From Coniferiporia sulphurascens (Eukaryota; Basidiomycota; Agaricomycetes; Hymenochaetales; Hymenochaetaceae): a stretch of 64,000 bases of DNA. Location of the stretch: positions 2,356,001-2,420,000 of the forward strand of contig NBBA01000002.1 in the NCBI GenBank assembly GCA_002794785.1, given 5' to 3'. How positions within the stretch are numbered: the stretch's first letter is position 1; every line of letters starts with the position of its first letter. The notes beneath the pieces are model-generated. The model had not been told where the DNA came from, ran no database searches, and worked only from the letters and a program-made list of their open reading frames with translations. The position numbers and the translations under genes were made by a program. This document shows, one piece after another, positions 1 through 12,199 of the stretch.

Positions 1-1163
1 TTGCAGATCTGGCCGAAACAATGTCTTTCGCTGGAGATGGTCAGACTGTCACTCCGACACTGTGTCTCCGGAGTGAAATTGTGTCCCTGACTTGATGGAT
101 TGCTTACAGCGGTCTTCAAGCGCATCCTGCCCCTCGCTCCAAGGCATCAGATTCGTCTGGTAATTATCAACCGTCGGGACTACCCCGGATCTTCCCCATA
201 TGCGGAAGCTGAGCTTGAGAATATCCGAGGGTCAGACACAAAGTCCCATAATGCATTCGCGCAGGCGCGGGGACTGGAGTTCGCTACCTTCGTTAAGAAC
301 TTCGCAGAGAAGGAGAAGATACCGCAGACGTCACTTGACGGGAAATCGGGCGGGGTCGCTCTAATGGCCTGGTCATCGGGAGTTAGCTACACGCTCCCGT
401 TGCTTTCCTTTGCGGACACTATACCCGCTCGGATTAGGGAAGATATTGAGCCTTACCTTCGATCCTTGATCATTTTCGGTGCGTTCATACCGCATTGGTC
501 TGTACTTCGGTTTTAATAGATGATACAGACGTACCGCGTTGGGTCCTCGGTCCTCCTACACCAGACCACGGCACCGCCGTCCTTCGAGATGAATCTCTCC
601 CCCCCTCTGAACGCGCGCGGCGCTTCAGTGAATGGGTTGGCGCGTATTACAAGCACAGCAGTCTCACGTCGCACGACACCAACGATTTACTGTTATTTCC
701 CGTTGCGGGATCGCGCATGGGCACCGTAGAATCAATGAGCATCGACGAGCAACGGGATTTAACACATTATGCGGCCGTAGAGCGCAGCGAGGTTGCAGCG
801 CGGACGGGGAGACCCGAAATGTATGCGGAGAGGGTGCGCCAGGCATTATTCGACGACGAACTGGCAAGGTATTTGCCGAAATGTAAAGTCGATGTCATCT
901 GGTGTGAGTACTCAACGTGGGTATGCGTCGACGCTGCGTGGAGGTTTGAAAAACTGAGAAAGGCGGCTGATGAACAAGGAATAAAAGGAAGACAGCTGAG
1001 GATCTTTATGATGCCTGAAGCAAACCACTTTGTGAGTCCTTCACCCAATTGCCAGTGATGGACGGTCATGGCGGTCATCGGGTGATTTAATGTTGTATTC
1101 CAGGCCCATTGGGAGGTACCTGATAAGACTATGGGATTTTTCGCGGAGGTGCTCAGTACTTGA
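1..1163 (+). CDS. alpha/beta-hydrolase family protein, 5' partial
   Basis: This is the 3' part of a fungal alpha/beta-hydrolase-fold protein; substrate unknown. Exons readable from sequence: 110-478, 520-1031 and 1104-1163 (TGA stop). Coding sequence upstream of 110 continues towards or past the window edge; an acceptor at 108-109 is clear, but the donor before it is ambiguous. A nucleophile-elbow-like motif MAWSSG (serine near 380) has alanine where the family usually has glycine. Near the C terminus NHFAHWEVP, created by joining exons 2 and 3, matches the catalytic-histidine region seen in these proteins. The 479-519 intron is only 41 nt, but it restores frame as LIIFDDTDVPRW. Substrate and localisation cannot be inferred. 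Confidence 0.7.
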
Positions 1164-1514
1164 TGGAAGGATATTTATTAGTGCAAGGGTGAAGCGAGGC
1201 CAGCCGATTCGGGGACGAGCGTTTTTCAGCTATGACTCGGAGTGCTCGTCCAAAATACCTTCACTCACAAATTTGATCTGTCTTGCAAGAATTAATACAC
1301 ATAGTGTTATGAAAAGGTATCGTTTGACGAGGTTAATGTGATGCTTTTGCTAGTGCACTTCGGGGTACGAGGTCAAAGATGTAATAATGAGTAAATGTAA
1401 CGCGAGGCCAAAGCGCGTCGGTCACGCGTGGCCTTCAACCTCATGTTCTTCTAAGTCTCCAAGAGGCCTACGCTCGACGTTCACCTCATCGACGCGCGCA
1501 AAAATACGACGCAC
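1164..1514. other. intergenic region
   Basis: No gene is supported here. Short open frames exist but lack splice logic or family resemblance. It probably holds the 3' UTR of the hydrolase gene and the promoter of the next gene. Confidence 0.6.
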
Positions 1515-3172
1515 ATGTCGACCAACGCCCTTTTTACGATCCAAATGTCCTTTCCTTTCAGCTTTCGCCTTTCTGTCCCCGGGATTTCCAACCCGTTTTT
1601 GAACTCACCGCCTCCTCCCCGAACAGCTCGGGCCGGCGGGAAACAGCCGTTTGAGGCATCGCACCTCGATGCAGCATGGACCTCGTCGGCCCCTATCTAT
1701 CGCCGTCGTCCTTCGCCAGGTCCTGCCCCAGCGCCCCTCGTTCGCAAGAGGGGATGGGTGCCCTCCACTGCTGAGCCCAGTCGTGCTGCAGTTGTGTCTA
1801 CTTCAACAACGGGCTTCTTGGACACCCCAGCTAAATACAGGGACATGTCTGTAGTTCCCAACGAGGGAGAAGACAATGAAGAGGTGGTCGTAGGTTAGTT
1901 TACCGACTACACTTTAACTTCCCTCCGACATCCCTTCCGATCCAACGGTCTGTCCTATGGAAATAACCTCCATACTCGCTTCATGCGAGTCGTGCTACGA
2001 CCGACGCGTTCGTTAGTACGCGCCACTAATGTACATCCGCGTATCTCCTCCTGCTCCGCATGCATTTCTCTCTGTTCGCCACGTACGACGATGTATGCTC
2101 CGGTGCTCACTATTCTCTCTCTACCAGACCTCCCTCTTTCGAAGAGACGTAAGGGAATCACCGGTTCCGTCATCTCCACCGCCTTCAGTGCTGCACTCAT
2201 CGGTGCGGCTGCTGGTCTGACGGTTTATCGCATGTAAGAAGTTCGCATATTTCCACGCTGACTTGGTACTTATTGTTGAACACAGGTGGCGCGATCGAGG
2301 GAAAGAGGCTGAACAAATGCCTCCGCCGCCACCGTATCAAGAGGAGTGGGTGAGCACACCCCCGCTTTCACCTCTTTTTTCACTATCTCACCTTATGTTG
2401 CGCAGCATCCCGTCACCCCACCTGAGCCCCAGACCGTGCAAACCAGTCCGCAACCTTTGCAGAGGAGCCGCACAAACCCGACAACACACAAGCGGCATAC
2501 AACCATCGTTCGAAATCGCCAGAAAGTCACGATAGCAAGGAAAACAGCTCGTGTAATTAAAGACACATCCCCCAAAAAGCCATCCTTGCAGATCCAGCAG
2601 CCTGTGTTCCAGGAACATGTGGAAATAGAAGACCAGGATGACTGTAAAGACGAGGTGCGTACTCGAGCCCTCGTTTTTTAATTGCTTTAATTTATAATTC
2701 AAACTAGATGGATTGGATCGGGGATAAGCTTTCTCAGCTCATTGAAGAAGGCAAGCGCGCTCTCGGTAAAGAAATTGTTGTGTCGAGCGATGCGCCAGAA
2801 GACGAGGTTGACGATGGAAGTGGGAACTGGATTGAGGATGAACCACAGGCGTCCACCTCTTACGCCCATTATACACCGGGGGCCAATTTCAGTAGCCCGA
2901 CTAAGCGGAACCGCCACAGATATACTAATAGCGTCTCGACGCTCACCCCACCCCGTCGCTCTGCTGTATCGCTCCACTCTCGCTTCAATTCTGAGGGCAG
3001 CGGGATGCTTACCAACCCGCGTTCGCCCAACCAATCAACAAGTTTCGCGCCAGAAACATCCTTCTCTTCGAATATTGGGGATTCTGAGAACGAATGGGCA
3101 AGTCCGCACATTCGCGAATCAATGGAGCGTGCGCGAGCTGCTTACAGGCAGAAACGCGGACTCGACTCATAG
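1515..3172 (+). CDS. conserved fungal protein with one transmembrane segment
   Basis: Five exons (1515-1893, 2128-2233, 2286-2349, 2406-2654, 2708-3172) give a 420-aa protein. I recognise the type from other basidiomycetes only as an uncharacterised protein. An N-terminal Pro/Ser-rich region is followed around residues 140-160 by one hydrophobic helix (STAFSAALIGAAAGLTVYRM) flanked by Lys/Arg, suggesting a single-pass membrane anchor. A Pro-rich and then basic stretch follows, and then the part that looks most conserved, DWIGDKLSQLIEEGKRALGK. The C-terminal 110 residues are Ser-rich with several possible phosphosites and a final basic helix. The first intron (234 nt) is long for this window, but joining at 1893/2128 gives EVVVDLPLSKRRKG in frame. 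No enzyme motif is visible. Confidence 0.75.
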
Positions 3173-3780
3173 GATTTACAAAGCAGCATCTTTTTATTAC
3201 CTCTTTTCTCGATTCCCTTGTTTTCCGACAATGCAACGTTTGCACCACTAGTACTGTCACAACTCACGACTGCTCTCGTTTCCTTTATTACATCCGCTAC
3301 GATCAATTACGTCTTTCATGTCTGTTGACGCTTACTACCCCCTGCTCTGGTGCTTTTTTGGCTCCGGGCCAATACAATGTAGTTTAATGTAGCTTACTTT
3401 ATTACTTTCCGCGGATGCCACTTTCAATTGTCCGGTACTTAGATGTTGGTTTGAATGTGTTTGCTTAACTGAACAACTGTTGGAGCGCCTCGGAAGAGTG
3501 AGAGCTGTACACATGAGACGCGTTCCCGGCGATGCTGGGGTTGTGCACTGCCAGCATCAGACATCGACCGCTCATCACCAGCTTTAAATTCGTTCGTGCA
3601 CACAGAGTCTAAGGTCACCATTTAACTCTCGTTTTTACTATACGAGTTGAAAAGTCGCAGCTCAGTAGGGTGGACGAGGCCACGCGACACAACGTCGACG
3701 ACTTGTACTACTGCCGCGTGCCATCCACGTACGCCAAGTGGTACTGCGGCTGACGCCCTTTAATCGCACTACTAGCCGCG
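3173..3780. other. intergenic region, 5' flank of the Rab GAP gene
   Basis: About 600 nt without a clear gene. The last part (about 3655-3753) reads like protein in the same frame as the downstream GAP gene (QLSRVDEATRHNVDDLYY and STYAKWYCG) but ends in TGA at 3751-3753. See the finding on this stop. Nothing else is seen. Confidence 0.5.
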
Positions 3781-6700
3781 ATGGCGACTATCTCGACGCA
3801 ACTGCGCAAGTTCAAAGAGCCGACGCGCAATGACCTGACACGTTTCTTCTTCGCGCTACCGCCGGACACCGCGACGGACGTCACTGTACCAGGTGCGCAG
3901 GAAGTGGGCAAGGGGCCGGGCACGGACGGCGGTGCGGATGCTCGCGGTGAGATGGAGATCAACGCAGTGCTCAGTCTGGGGCAGGATGGTGTCGAGGATT
4001 CGTACGTGAGTATGGCTTCTTCGATGTTAGCACGGAGAGAGCGCACTGATTTCCTTGTTTCGGCTGAACTTACGACTGGAATTATTATCTTGACATATGG
4101 ATTGAATGTATCCTGTGTTCGGGGTGGATAGGCAGGAAGGCTGTACCTCCTCCCGCCATTTCTAACGTTCGCGTCGCTCGACCGCAAGTCTATGCGCTTC
4201 ACACTTCCGTTGTGTACCGTGCGTCGCGTCGAGCGACTTAATACGCGCACAGGCGTCTTCGCGCTCAGTCTGCTCATTTGGCATGGAATGAAAATCGTGC
4301 GTCTAGCAGCCAGTCTCAGCAGCTTCTATGTTTAATAAATGGGCACGCGCTTCTGTGTCGCATGCGCTTCCGACATGCAGATTATCCAGTTGACGGCACT
4401 GCGCCCTACGGCGGACCTCTTCTGTGCTTACTTGCGCGAGGCGCTTAAGTCCCAGCTGCAGCGAGGACAGATGAAGGCTATGAAAACCTTCGTCAGGACA
4501 TGTTATTCAGAAGAGCTGCTTGCCGTAGGCGCCGTGGATGCGGAGCACGAGAAGGCTGCAGCCGTAGATGTAACCCCGGGTTCCGGGTCGAGCGAATCGA
4601 TCGCACAAGACGCAAAGACGGAGTTCCACGGTGGACTCGGATTAAAGTTCAAGTTTCCTGGTGATCCCAAGAAGTACGTGATATTTTCTTAGGTCGTGAG
4701 GTAATCATACCAACTTAAACTGGCCAGGCTACGGGAAGCGTCGAAAATCAGACTATGGACATCTTATCTGCGTGGTACGCCTTCCTGTCTATAAACTACT
4801 CGCGCATATAATCATGTTGGTAATCGCGTAGCACATGGGCGGAACCTTTCGCTCCTCCGTTATCCCCAATTTACGCGTCTAGTCCAGGTTGGGCTCCCAA
4901 ATCGCCTGCGAGGTGAAATTTGGGAAACTCTTTCCGGTTCTATTTATCTCCGTTTCGCCAACCCGGGCGTGTACCACCAAATATTGGAAGATAATAAAGA
5001 CAAGACGACGACGAGCATTGATGACATCGAGAAAGACTTGCACCGTAGTCTACCCGAATACTCCGCTTATCAAACCGAAGAAGGGATTTCAACGCTCAGG
5101 AGGGTCCTCACCGCGTACAGCTTTAGGAATCCCGAACTTGGTTATTGTCAGGTAATTTCAGACACCCCTTATGCACTTGCTCCCGCTAATTGTTGTCGGA
5201 ATGTGCAGGCTATGAATATTCTTGCCGCCGCAATTCTCATGTAAGTTTATTTGAAAGCTGCGGCCTGGTGTATTTTCTAATTACTCTGTAAAGCTATATG
5301 TCAGAGGAGCAAGCCTTCTGGATTCTTGAGGTCCTATGTGACCGCCTCTTGCCGGGGTATTACAGCCCGTCCATGCACGGAACTCTTTTAGATCAACGTG
5401 TCTTTGAGTCGCTAGTCCAAAAGTGTCTTCCGATGATCCACGATCATTTCCAAGTTGTCGATGTGCAGCTGTCTGTTGCTTCTCTACCGTGGTTCTTGAG
5501 CTTGTAAGTGACCATTTATTAAATTATGACAGTTTATATAAAAGTATGTCCTGCCGCCAGGTATATCAACAGTATGCCCATGATTTTCGCCTTCCGAATT
5601 GTCGACTGTTTCTTCTGCATGGGCCCGAAGGTCTTGTTCCAAGTCGGGTGCGTGAATTTGTCGTAACGGATAGCTGGTGCATTGACAGAAATTCTCAACA
5701 GGCTGGGTAAGGGAAAGTGCCTTATTCGTTGCGTTCTTAGTTTAACTTATGCTTTGTAGCCATTCTCAAGATCAACGGAGAAGTGCTCCTAGAAATTCAG
5801 GATGATGGAGGATTTATAAGGTATGAGAGCGACCTTGGCGTGTCTCGCAGAGCTAATGAAGTGGGATGTATTAGCCTCATGCGCGAGTATTTTGCATCCC
5901 TTGGCGAGTCTGCTCATCCGGAGTCGACTGACCCGCGTACACGCTCAATAACGCGTTTCCAAGAGCTCCTGCTCGTCTCTTTCCGCGAGTTCTCCGTTAT
6001 CACGGACGAGACTATCCAGTCGGAACGTAGAAGATTCCGTGGGGAAGTTGTTCAGAGTATCGAGTCCTTCGCAAAACGATCCGCACTTCGCAGTCTTAGG
6101 CGTTCTGGTCGCTTTGACAAAGGGCAGCTCGGACTCATTTATGATGCACTCTTCAAGGCGATATGTGTTATACCTGCTGTCGTGGATGACAATGCTCCAG
6201 CGGTATTATTGCCCCTGGGTATGAGCGAAGAGCAACAGAGACAAGAAACGCGGATAGGACTACGCACGTTCAGGCTATTCCTGAGTGAGATATGCACTTG
6301 GGCTAGGGACGACAAGGTTATCTCTAATGGATTCCAGGTAAAATGAATTCACAATTACAGATAACACGCGCTGAACGAAACGAATAGGAACGGGTGGACA
6401 GAGAAGTAGCTGAGCACGAGATTATCGATCGCTTGTTCTATTTCTGGGACACAGCGTGTCGTGGCTCTCTGTCTCTCCAGGTGAGTAACAACATAAACCG
6501 GTCGTTCCAGTATCTGATATATGCTTACTAGGATATCGTGGATGGGTTGGATGGTGTCATGTTCAATGACCTCATGGATAGTATCGAATGGTTCTTCAAT
6601 CTCCACGACAATGACAAGGACGGCTCGCTTACGAAAGACGAGCTGCTGAAGTTATCGGAGTCCCTATTGGTGAGTGGTTGGCTTCCTATCATGGTTATCG

Positions 6701-7728
6701 TTCTAAAACGATGCGGTCTAGTTTATTTTCCGTTTCGAGATGGGCGACGCATATTTGGGGGCCGTCAGCCGTTTCATGACGAACGCTTTTGAGTATGGCG
6801 ACGCGCTGCTTCCGAGGGCTGAAGGGGAGGATGAATTGGCATCCCCTCAGATCGGCAACAACCAACCGTACCTCAACCTTGCTACGTAAGTGAATCATGT
6901 AGACGAATATTAATGTGTAGCCTGAAGACCTAATTCAGGTTCCGAATGGTTGTCTTGGCGGATGAAATTTTGGAGTCGTTCTTTGAGGCCGACCTATCCG
7001 GGTCCTTCCAATTGGAAAGTGTACAGGTCGAGGTGCCGCTGCCTCAATCGAATAGTGGTTTCCTAGGCGGGTTCCTTTCAAGTATCGTCACCGACGACAA
7101 CAAGCGGATTTTCAACCGCTTCACCGACGAGATCGGAAAGACAATTGGAAAGCACCAGGCGAGTATGCTCTTTGCCGAGCCGTTTTCTGAGACTGGTACT
7201 GACACAAGGACAATGTATCAGGTCTCTCACAAGCCTTCAATCGGCAGGCAGATGCAGTTGCAGGAGCCCAAAGCACGGGAGTCTCTTCTTACACCGTCAA
7301 TGCGCCGATCCGCATCGCGCTCAAGCCTTGCAACGACGGAAACCGCTGTCACGTCGGTGGGGCTTCCCGCTTCGGCGTCATCGCCTTCTTCCCTTGGTAC
7401 CCCCGGGAAGACACTACCCGTACCACCGCCGGAGCTGTCTCCCCTATCGCACGTAACGGCGGCGAACGCCGCACTGCTAGAGCGCACCGCGTTTGCCATC
7501 GACGATGCGAAAGACGAGGAGGAAGAGGAAGACGACACGTTCGGAATCGGAGGCGATGACGACGACCAGGTCATGGATGAGGTGGATGCATTCTTAGAGG
7601 CACATGACTCTGGGTTGACCGCTGCAGATCAAGAGCTTGCAAAAGGTAGGCGTTTCGTATTTTTGCGAAAAGAGAATCTACGCTTAGTCTAGTTTACAGA
7701 CCTTGCGAAGGCTCCGCCAATGAAATGA
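3781..7728 (+). CDS. GRAM-TBC-EF-hand Rab GTPase-activating protein (Gyp2/TBC1D9 type)
   Basis: Sixteen exons from the ATG at 3781 give 1012 aa: 3781-4005, 4132-4296, 4381-4673, 4728-4774, 4832-5151, 5209-5240, 5294-5503, 5561-5647, 5702-5706, 5760-5820, 5875-6337, 6388-6480, 6532-6669, 6722-6885, 6939-7645, 7700-7728. A GRAM-like domain lies at about residues 75-150 ([20 protein letters not shown]). The TBC domain is at about 255-500 and keeps both catalytic fingers, IEKDLHR (Arg) and GYCQ (Gln). An EF-hand ([14 protein letters not shown]) follows near 700. This order matches yeast Gyp2/Mdr1 and animal TBC1D8/9, which stimulate GTP hydrolysis by Rab proteins in membrane traffic. The C-terminal tail is Ser-rich, then acidic. 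The true start may lie upstream. One exon is only 5 nt long. Confidence 0.88.
5702..5706 (+). other. 5-nt micro-exon of the Rab GAP gene
   Basis: The bases GCTGG lie between an acceptor (...CAACAG) and a donor (GTAAGG). They complete a Gly codon, add a Leu codon and start an Ala codon, giving [14 protein letters not shown] across the TBC domain. Without this exon the reading frame is lost in a conserved segment. Confidence 0.75.
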
Positions 7729-8644
7729 GCACGAGTTACGTAACTGGATGTGGAACCGGAATTTCTTTTCTTTCTCATGCTGGCACGCATATACTTTGTA
7801 TTAGTATTACACTGCGCAAATTCAAGGATTATGTTTCCATTAGAGCCGCTCGGTCCATAATCCCAATATTAATGCCTTGCGAACCAAATAGTGTGTATTA
7901 CGTAACTGAATGTGTTAGGCTTTAAGGTCTTGCTAGTGACCCAGGGAAGTAGTTGGACTACCATCTTCTGCCGAAGCAGCCATCCCTGGTGGAAGACCAC
8001 AAAGTTCAATCGCGAATTATTATTACTAGGCGGTACCGTATAAGCGTCTCGATTGGCGCTGCCTTGCACTCCCTCCAAGTCGGAAGTAGTGTTCTCAAGG
8101 GTCGGGCCTGACCCGCTCCGACCCCGGGTCGACCGACCCCTCAGCGGCCTGACCCGACCCGCATGAGATGCGTTGCATATTTCGGAACGCCGGAGAAGGT
8201 CAAATTGAGTACTATTCGAATCTGTGGCGCCGAATTGCGACTATAGTCCATCTTCATGGGGAACTGTCGGGTCTGACGTGTCTAACTTGAATTGCATACC
8301 GGCTCTTTGATATTGGCGTAATTGGATATGAACATCACAGCGCCCGCTCTTGAACTTATCCCAATATCGGGCATACGGTACTCCGTAATCGGAAATAGGG
8401 CGTTATTCTCGAGTCAGATAGGGCCGCAAGTGAGCCGTCTTCCCTATTGGAGAAAAAATTGGTGGCAACGTGGGCATGGATTGGAGCCAACCTGAAGCTG
8501 GTGATCTATTAAAAGCATGAAGATAGCAAACTCTTTATAAACCCTTCTCTCTCGACCTCAAATCCCATCAACTCGCTTTCACGCTCTCGTTTCAAACCTC
8601 GCATACCAGGGCCACAGCACTTTGAAATCCGAAAAAAGTTTACA
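7729..8644. other. intergenic region with GACCC/GGGTC cluster and TATA box
   Basis: No gene seen. Between about 8098 and 8165 there is a G+C-rich patch made largely of GGGTC and GACCC words in both orientations. The distal end is the promoter of the small cysteine-rich gene. Confidence 0.55.
8536..8541 (+). promoter_or_regulatory. probable TATA box of the small cysteine-rich gene
   Basis: TATAAA, 104 nt upstream of the ATG at 8645, followed by a C/T-rich leader. This arrangement is common in strongly expressed fungal genes. Confidence 0.5.
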
Positions 8645-8881
8645 ATGACCACTACTAGTAGCAACGAATATTCCGGTGTCAACGGATCCATAGTACGTCT
8701 AAGCTAGACAGTGAATTCTGGCTTGTTTCTGACACGAAGTTCTTGGTTTTCTGTGTGGTAGCCCGTGGACCGTTGCACCAAATTCACCGGATGTGGACAT
8801 TTTGTCAAGTGCAGCAGGGATTGCGACCCGAGCCTGTTCCTCCAGAGCGACTCTATGTGCCACGCCTGCGAGAAGGCCTGA
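8645..8881 (+). CDS. small cysteine-rich protein, 55 aa
   Basis: Two exons, 8645-8692 and 8762-8881, encode 55 residues. The second exon carries six cysteines plus one histidine (RCTKFTGCGHFVKC, then CDPS and MCHACEKA), a spacing that could hold one or two zinc ions. There is no signal peptide, so it is more likely cytosolic or nuclear than secreted. The intron (8693-8761) has GTACGT and TAG ends. A TATA box lies about 100 nt upstream and a C/T-rich leader precedes the start. No named family is recognised. Metal binding is inferred only from the cysteine pattern. Its size makes it easy to miss in automatic annotation. Confidence 0.65.
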
Positions 8882-9249
8882 AGGCGTCGAGCGAAAAAAA
8901 GCTCCTGTCCTAGATAATATCAATGATTAACTATGAATGTTAAGAGGAATGTTGTAGTCGGTTTATAGGGTTTGCCACATGTGCATGCTTTTTTAACTCA
9001 GAATACTATCATCCAAGCCCCGTCTGTATCTCGTGTTCTCCGTTCTTTGGGGATATTGTCATTTCCAACATATCTTCTCTGAGTGTTGCTTCGCTTTACG
9101 ATTAGAATGAGTGCACGATCTTCATAACAAGAACAAAATAAGAATACACACGCAACTACATATACAAGGTTGTAACAAAAAGAAATACAATCAGGTTGCG
9201 CAATCCCAGCCGGACAGCGCGACAATCGAGGATATAGGTGAATAGGACG
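8882..9249. other. intergenic region between convergent genes
   Basis: AT-rich 3' flanks of the small cysteine-rich gene (+) and the WD40 gene (-). No gene seen. Confidence 0.6.
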
Positions 9250-10780
<1,531 letters not shown>

Positions 10781-10880
10781 CCCAGACCTTCCCGACCCTC
10801 GTGCAGTCTAAAAAGTAGAATTAAGAGGCGAAAGGTGTATATGCGAGGAAGGAAAGTTCGCGCGGCGGTTTACAAGTGAA
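10781..10880. promoter_or_regulatory. divergent promoter region, WD40 gene / EngB-type GTPase gene
   Basis: Only 100 nt separates the two start codons, so both genes must share this DNA for initiation. No clear TATA box is seen. Confidence 0.55.
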
Positions 10881-11887
10881 ATGTTTACTTCGGTACCGAT
10901 TGGCTCAGCGGCTCCACTTTCACCTGCGATGTCTATGGCTTTTCAACGCGCCTCCCGCCATTTTTGTAGGACCGCCTGCTACCGCGGACTGTCCACGAAG
11001 GCCGCAACTATCGAGGCTGCATTCAGCATCCCCAATGCTGCCGTTTTTCTCGCAGCTGCTTCAACGCCAGAGTCGATTCCAAAACTCAGTGGGTCGCCGG
11101 AGGTGCGCGTGTCGTTCGCATTGCTTTCGGAGGGAAGCTCATGTTTATCTTTACCAGGTTATTGTAGCTGGTATGCGGGTGTGCTCTTTATAACTTCTAC
11201 TTGTTATTTATTACTCTCTCTCTTCTGGAGGCAGGGCAAATGTTGGCAAATCGACTCTCCTGAACGCGGTCCTCGGGCGCGCCAAGCTTGTGCACACCAG
11301 TAAAAAAGCTGTATGTTCTTTCCGTGTTCATTACTGCTGCACATGCTGACGGTGTGATTAGGGGCGTACACGCGCACTCAACTTCTTTCGCGTCGGGCGG
11401 GATCCTGGAAACCTCGTACTTGTCGACGCACCAGGATACGGCATGCGCGGGCGCGCCGAATGGGGTGCAATCTGGGACCACTACATCGGCACACGCAAGC
11501 AGTACGTACTCGTTCCGCCCTGACCTGTCTAGAACTAATTTATACGGTGAACAACATAGGCTGCGACAAATCTGTATTCTCATCAACGCGCGACATGGCG
11601 TTACTGTGTACGACCACGCGATGTTGACGAACCTGGTCGCGAGGCTGGCCGAGCTCAGTGAGGAAGGCATTGACCGCCCCACCGCTCCTATACTTCAGCC
11701 TGTCCTTACGAAACTTGACCTTGTGGAAGGGACGAGTGAAGAGCGCACGAAGAAGGTTAGGCAAATCATGGACGACCTCGCCAAGGTCGCACCGTTGGCA
11801 GCACCGCCGGTTTTGTGCGCGATGTCTCCTAATCATTCGATCGGTGTGGAAGCGATGAGGAGGGCGATGGCGGAGGCGTGTTCATAG
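10881..11887 (+). CDS. EngB/YihA-type GTPase, probably mitochondrial
   Basis: Five exons (10881-11102, 11158-11170, 11231-11310, 11362-11501, 11560-11887) give 260 aa. The G motifs are in order: G1 GRANVGKS, G2 threonine in GRTRALNFF, G3 DAPGYGMRG and G4 LTKLD. G1 is formed only by joining the 13-nt exon 2 to exon 3. The bacterial EngB family acts in large ribosomal subunit assembly. The N-terminal 50 residues are basic, with few acids (FQRASRHFCRTACYRGLSTK), as in a mitochondrial presequence, so mitoribosome assembly is the likely role. The region between G3 and G4 has the family's WGAIWDHYIGTR segment. The C terminus is short and complete. Divergent from the WD40 gene. Confidence 0.85.
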
Positions 11888-12199
11888 TGAAGTAAAGCTG
11901 AGAGGCTTTCACGCTTTATGTATTTTTATGGAGGTTTGTGCTTTGTGTTAATGCTGGTGTCTAATGCATCTGCTCAACCATGCCTTCAGTCCGATTACAT
12001 AAAACTCACGGCAGCAAGTTTGTTTTTTTCGAAAGCAAGTTGACGAGATTTTAAAATCCAGGGTGACGTCACTGGCGCCTGCTCGTCACCGTCGACTCGG
12101 AGTAACGCTCGGCTCCGCTCTGCGCTGCCTCAAGCGCGACTCCGGCGTGCACTCCGTCTACGTATATATTCCTCTCTCTCTCCACCACCGTCGTTAGCC
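11888..12199. promoter_or_regulatory. intergenic promoter region of the EI24-like gene
   Basis: Contains TATATATT at about 12163-12170, some 30 nt before the ATG at 12200, followed by a C/T-rich leader with CCTCTCTCTC. The TATA is close to the start codon, so the real transcription start is uncertain. Confidence 0.4.
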
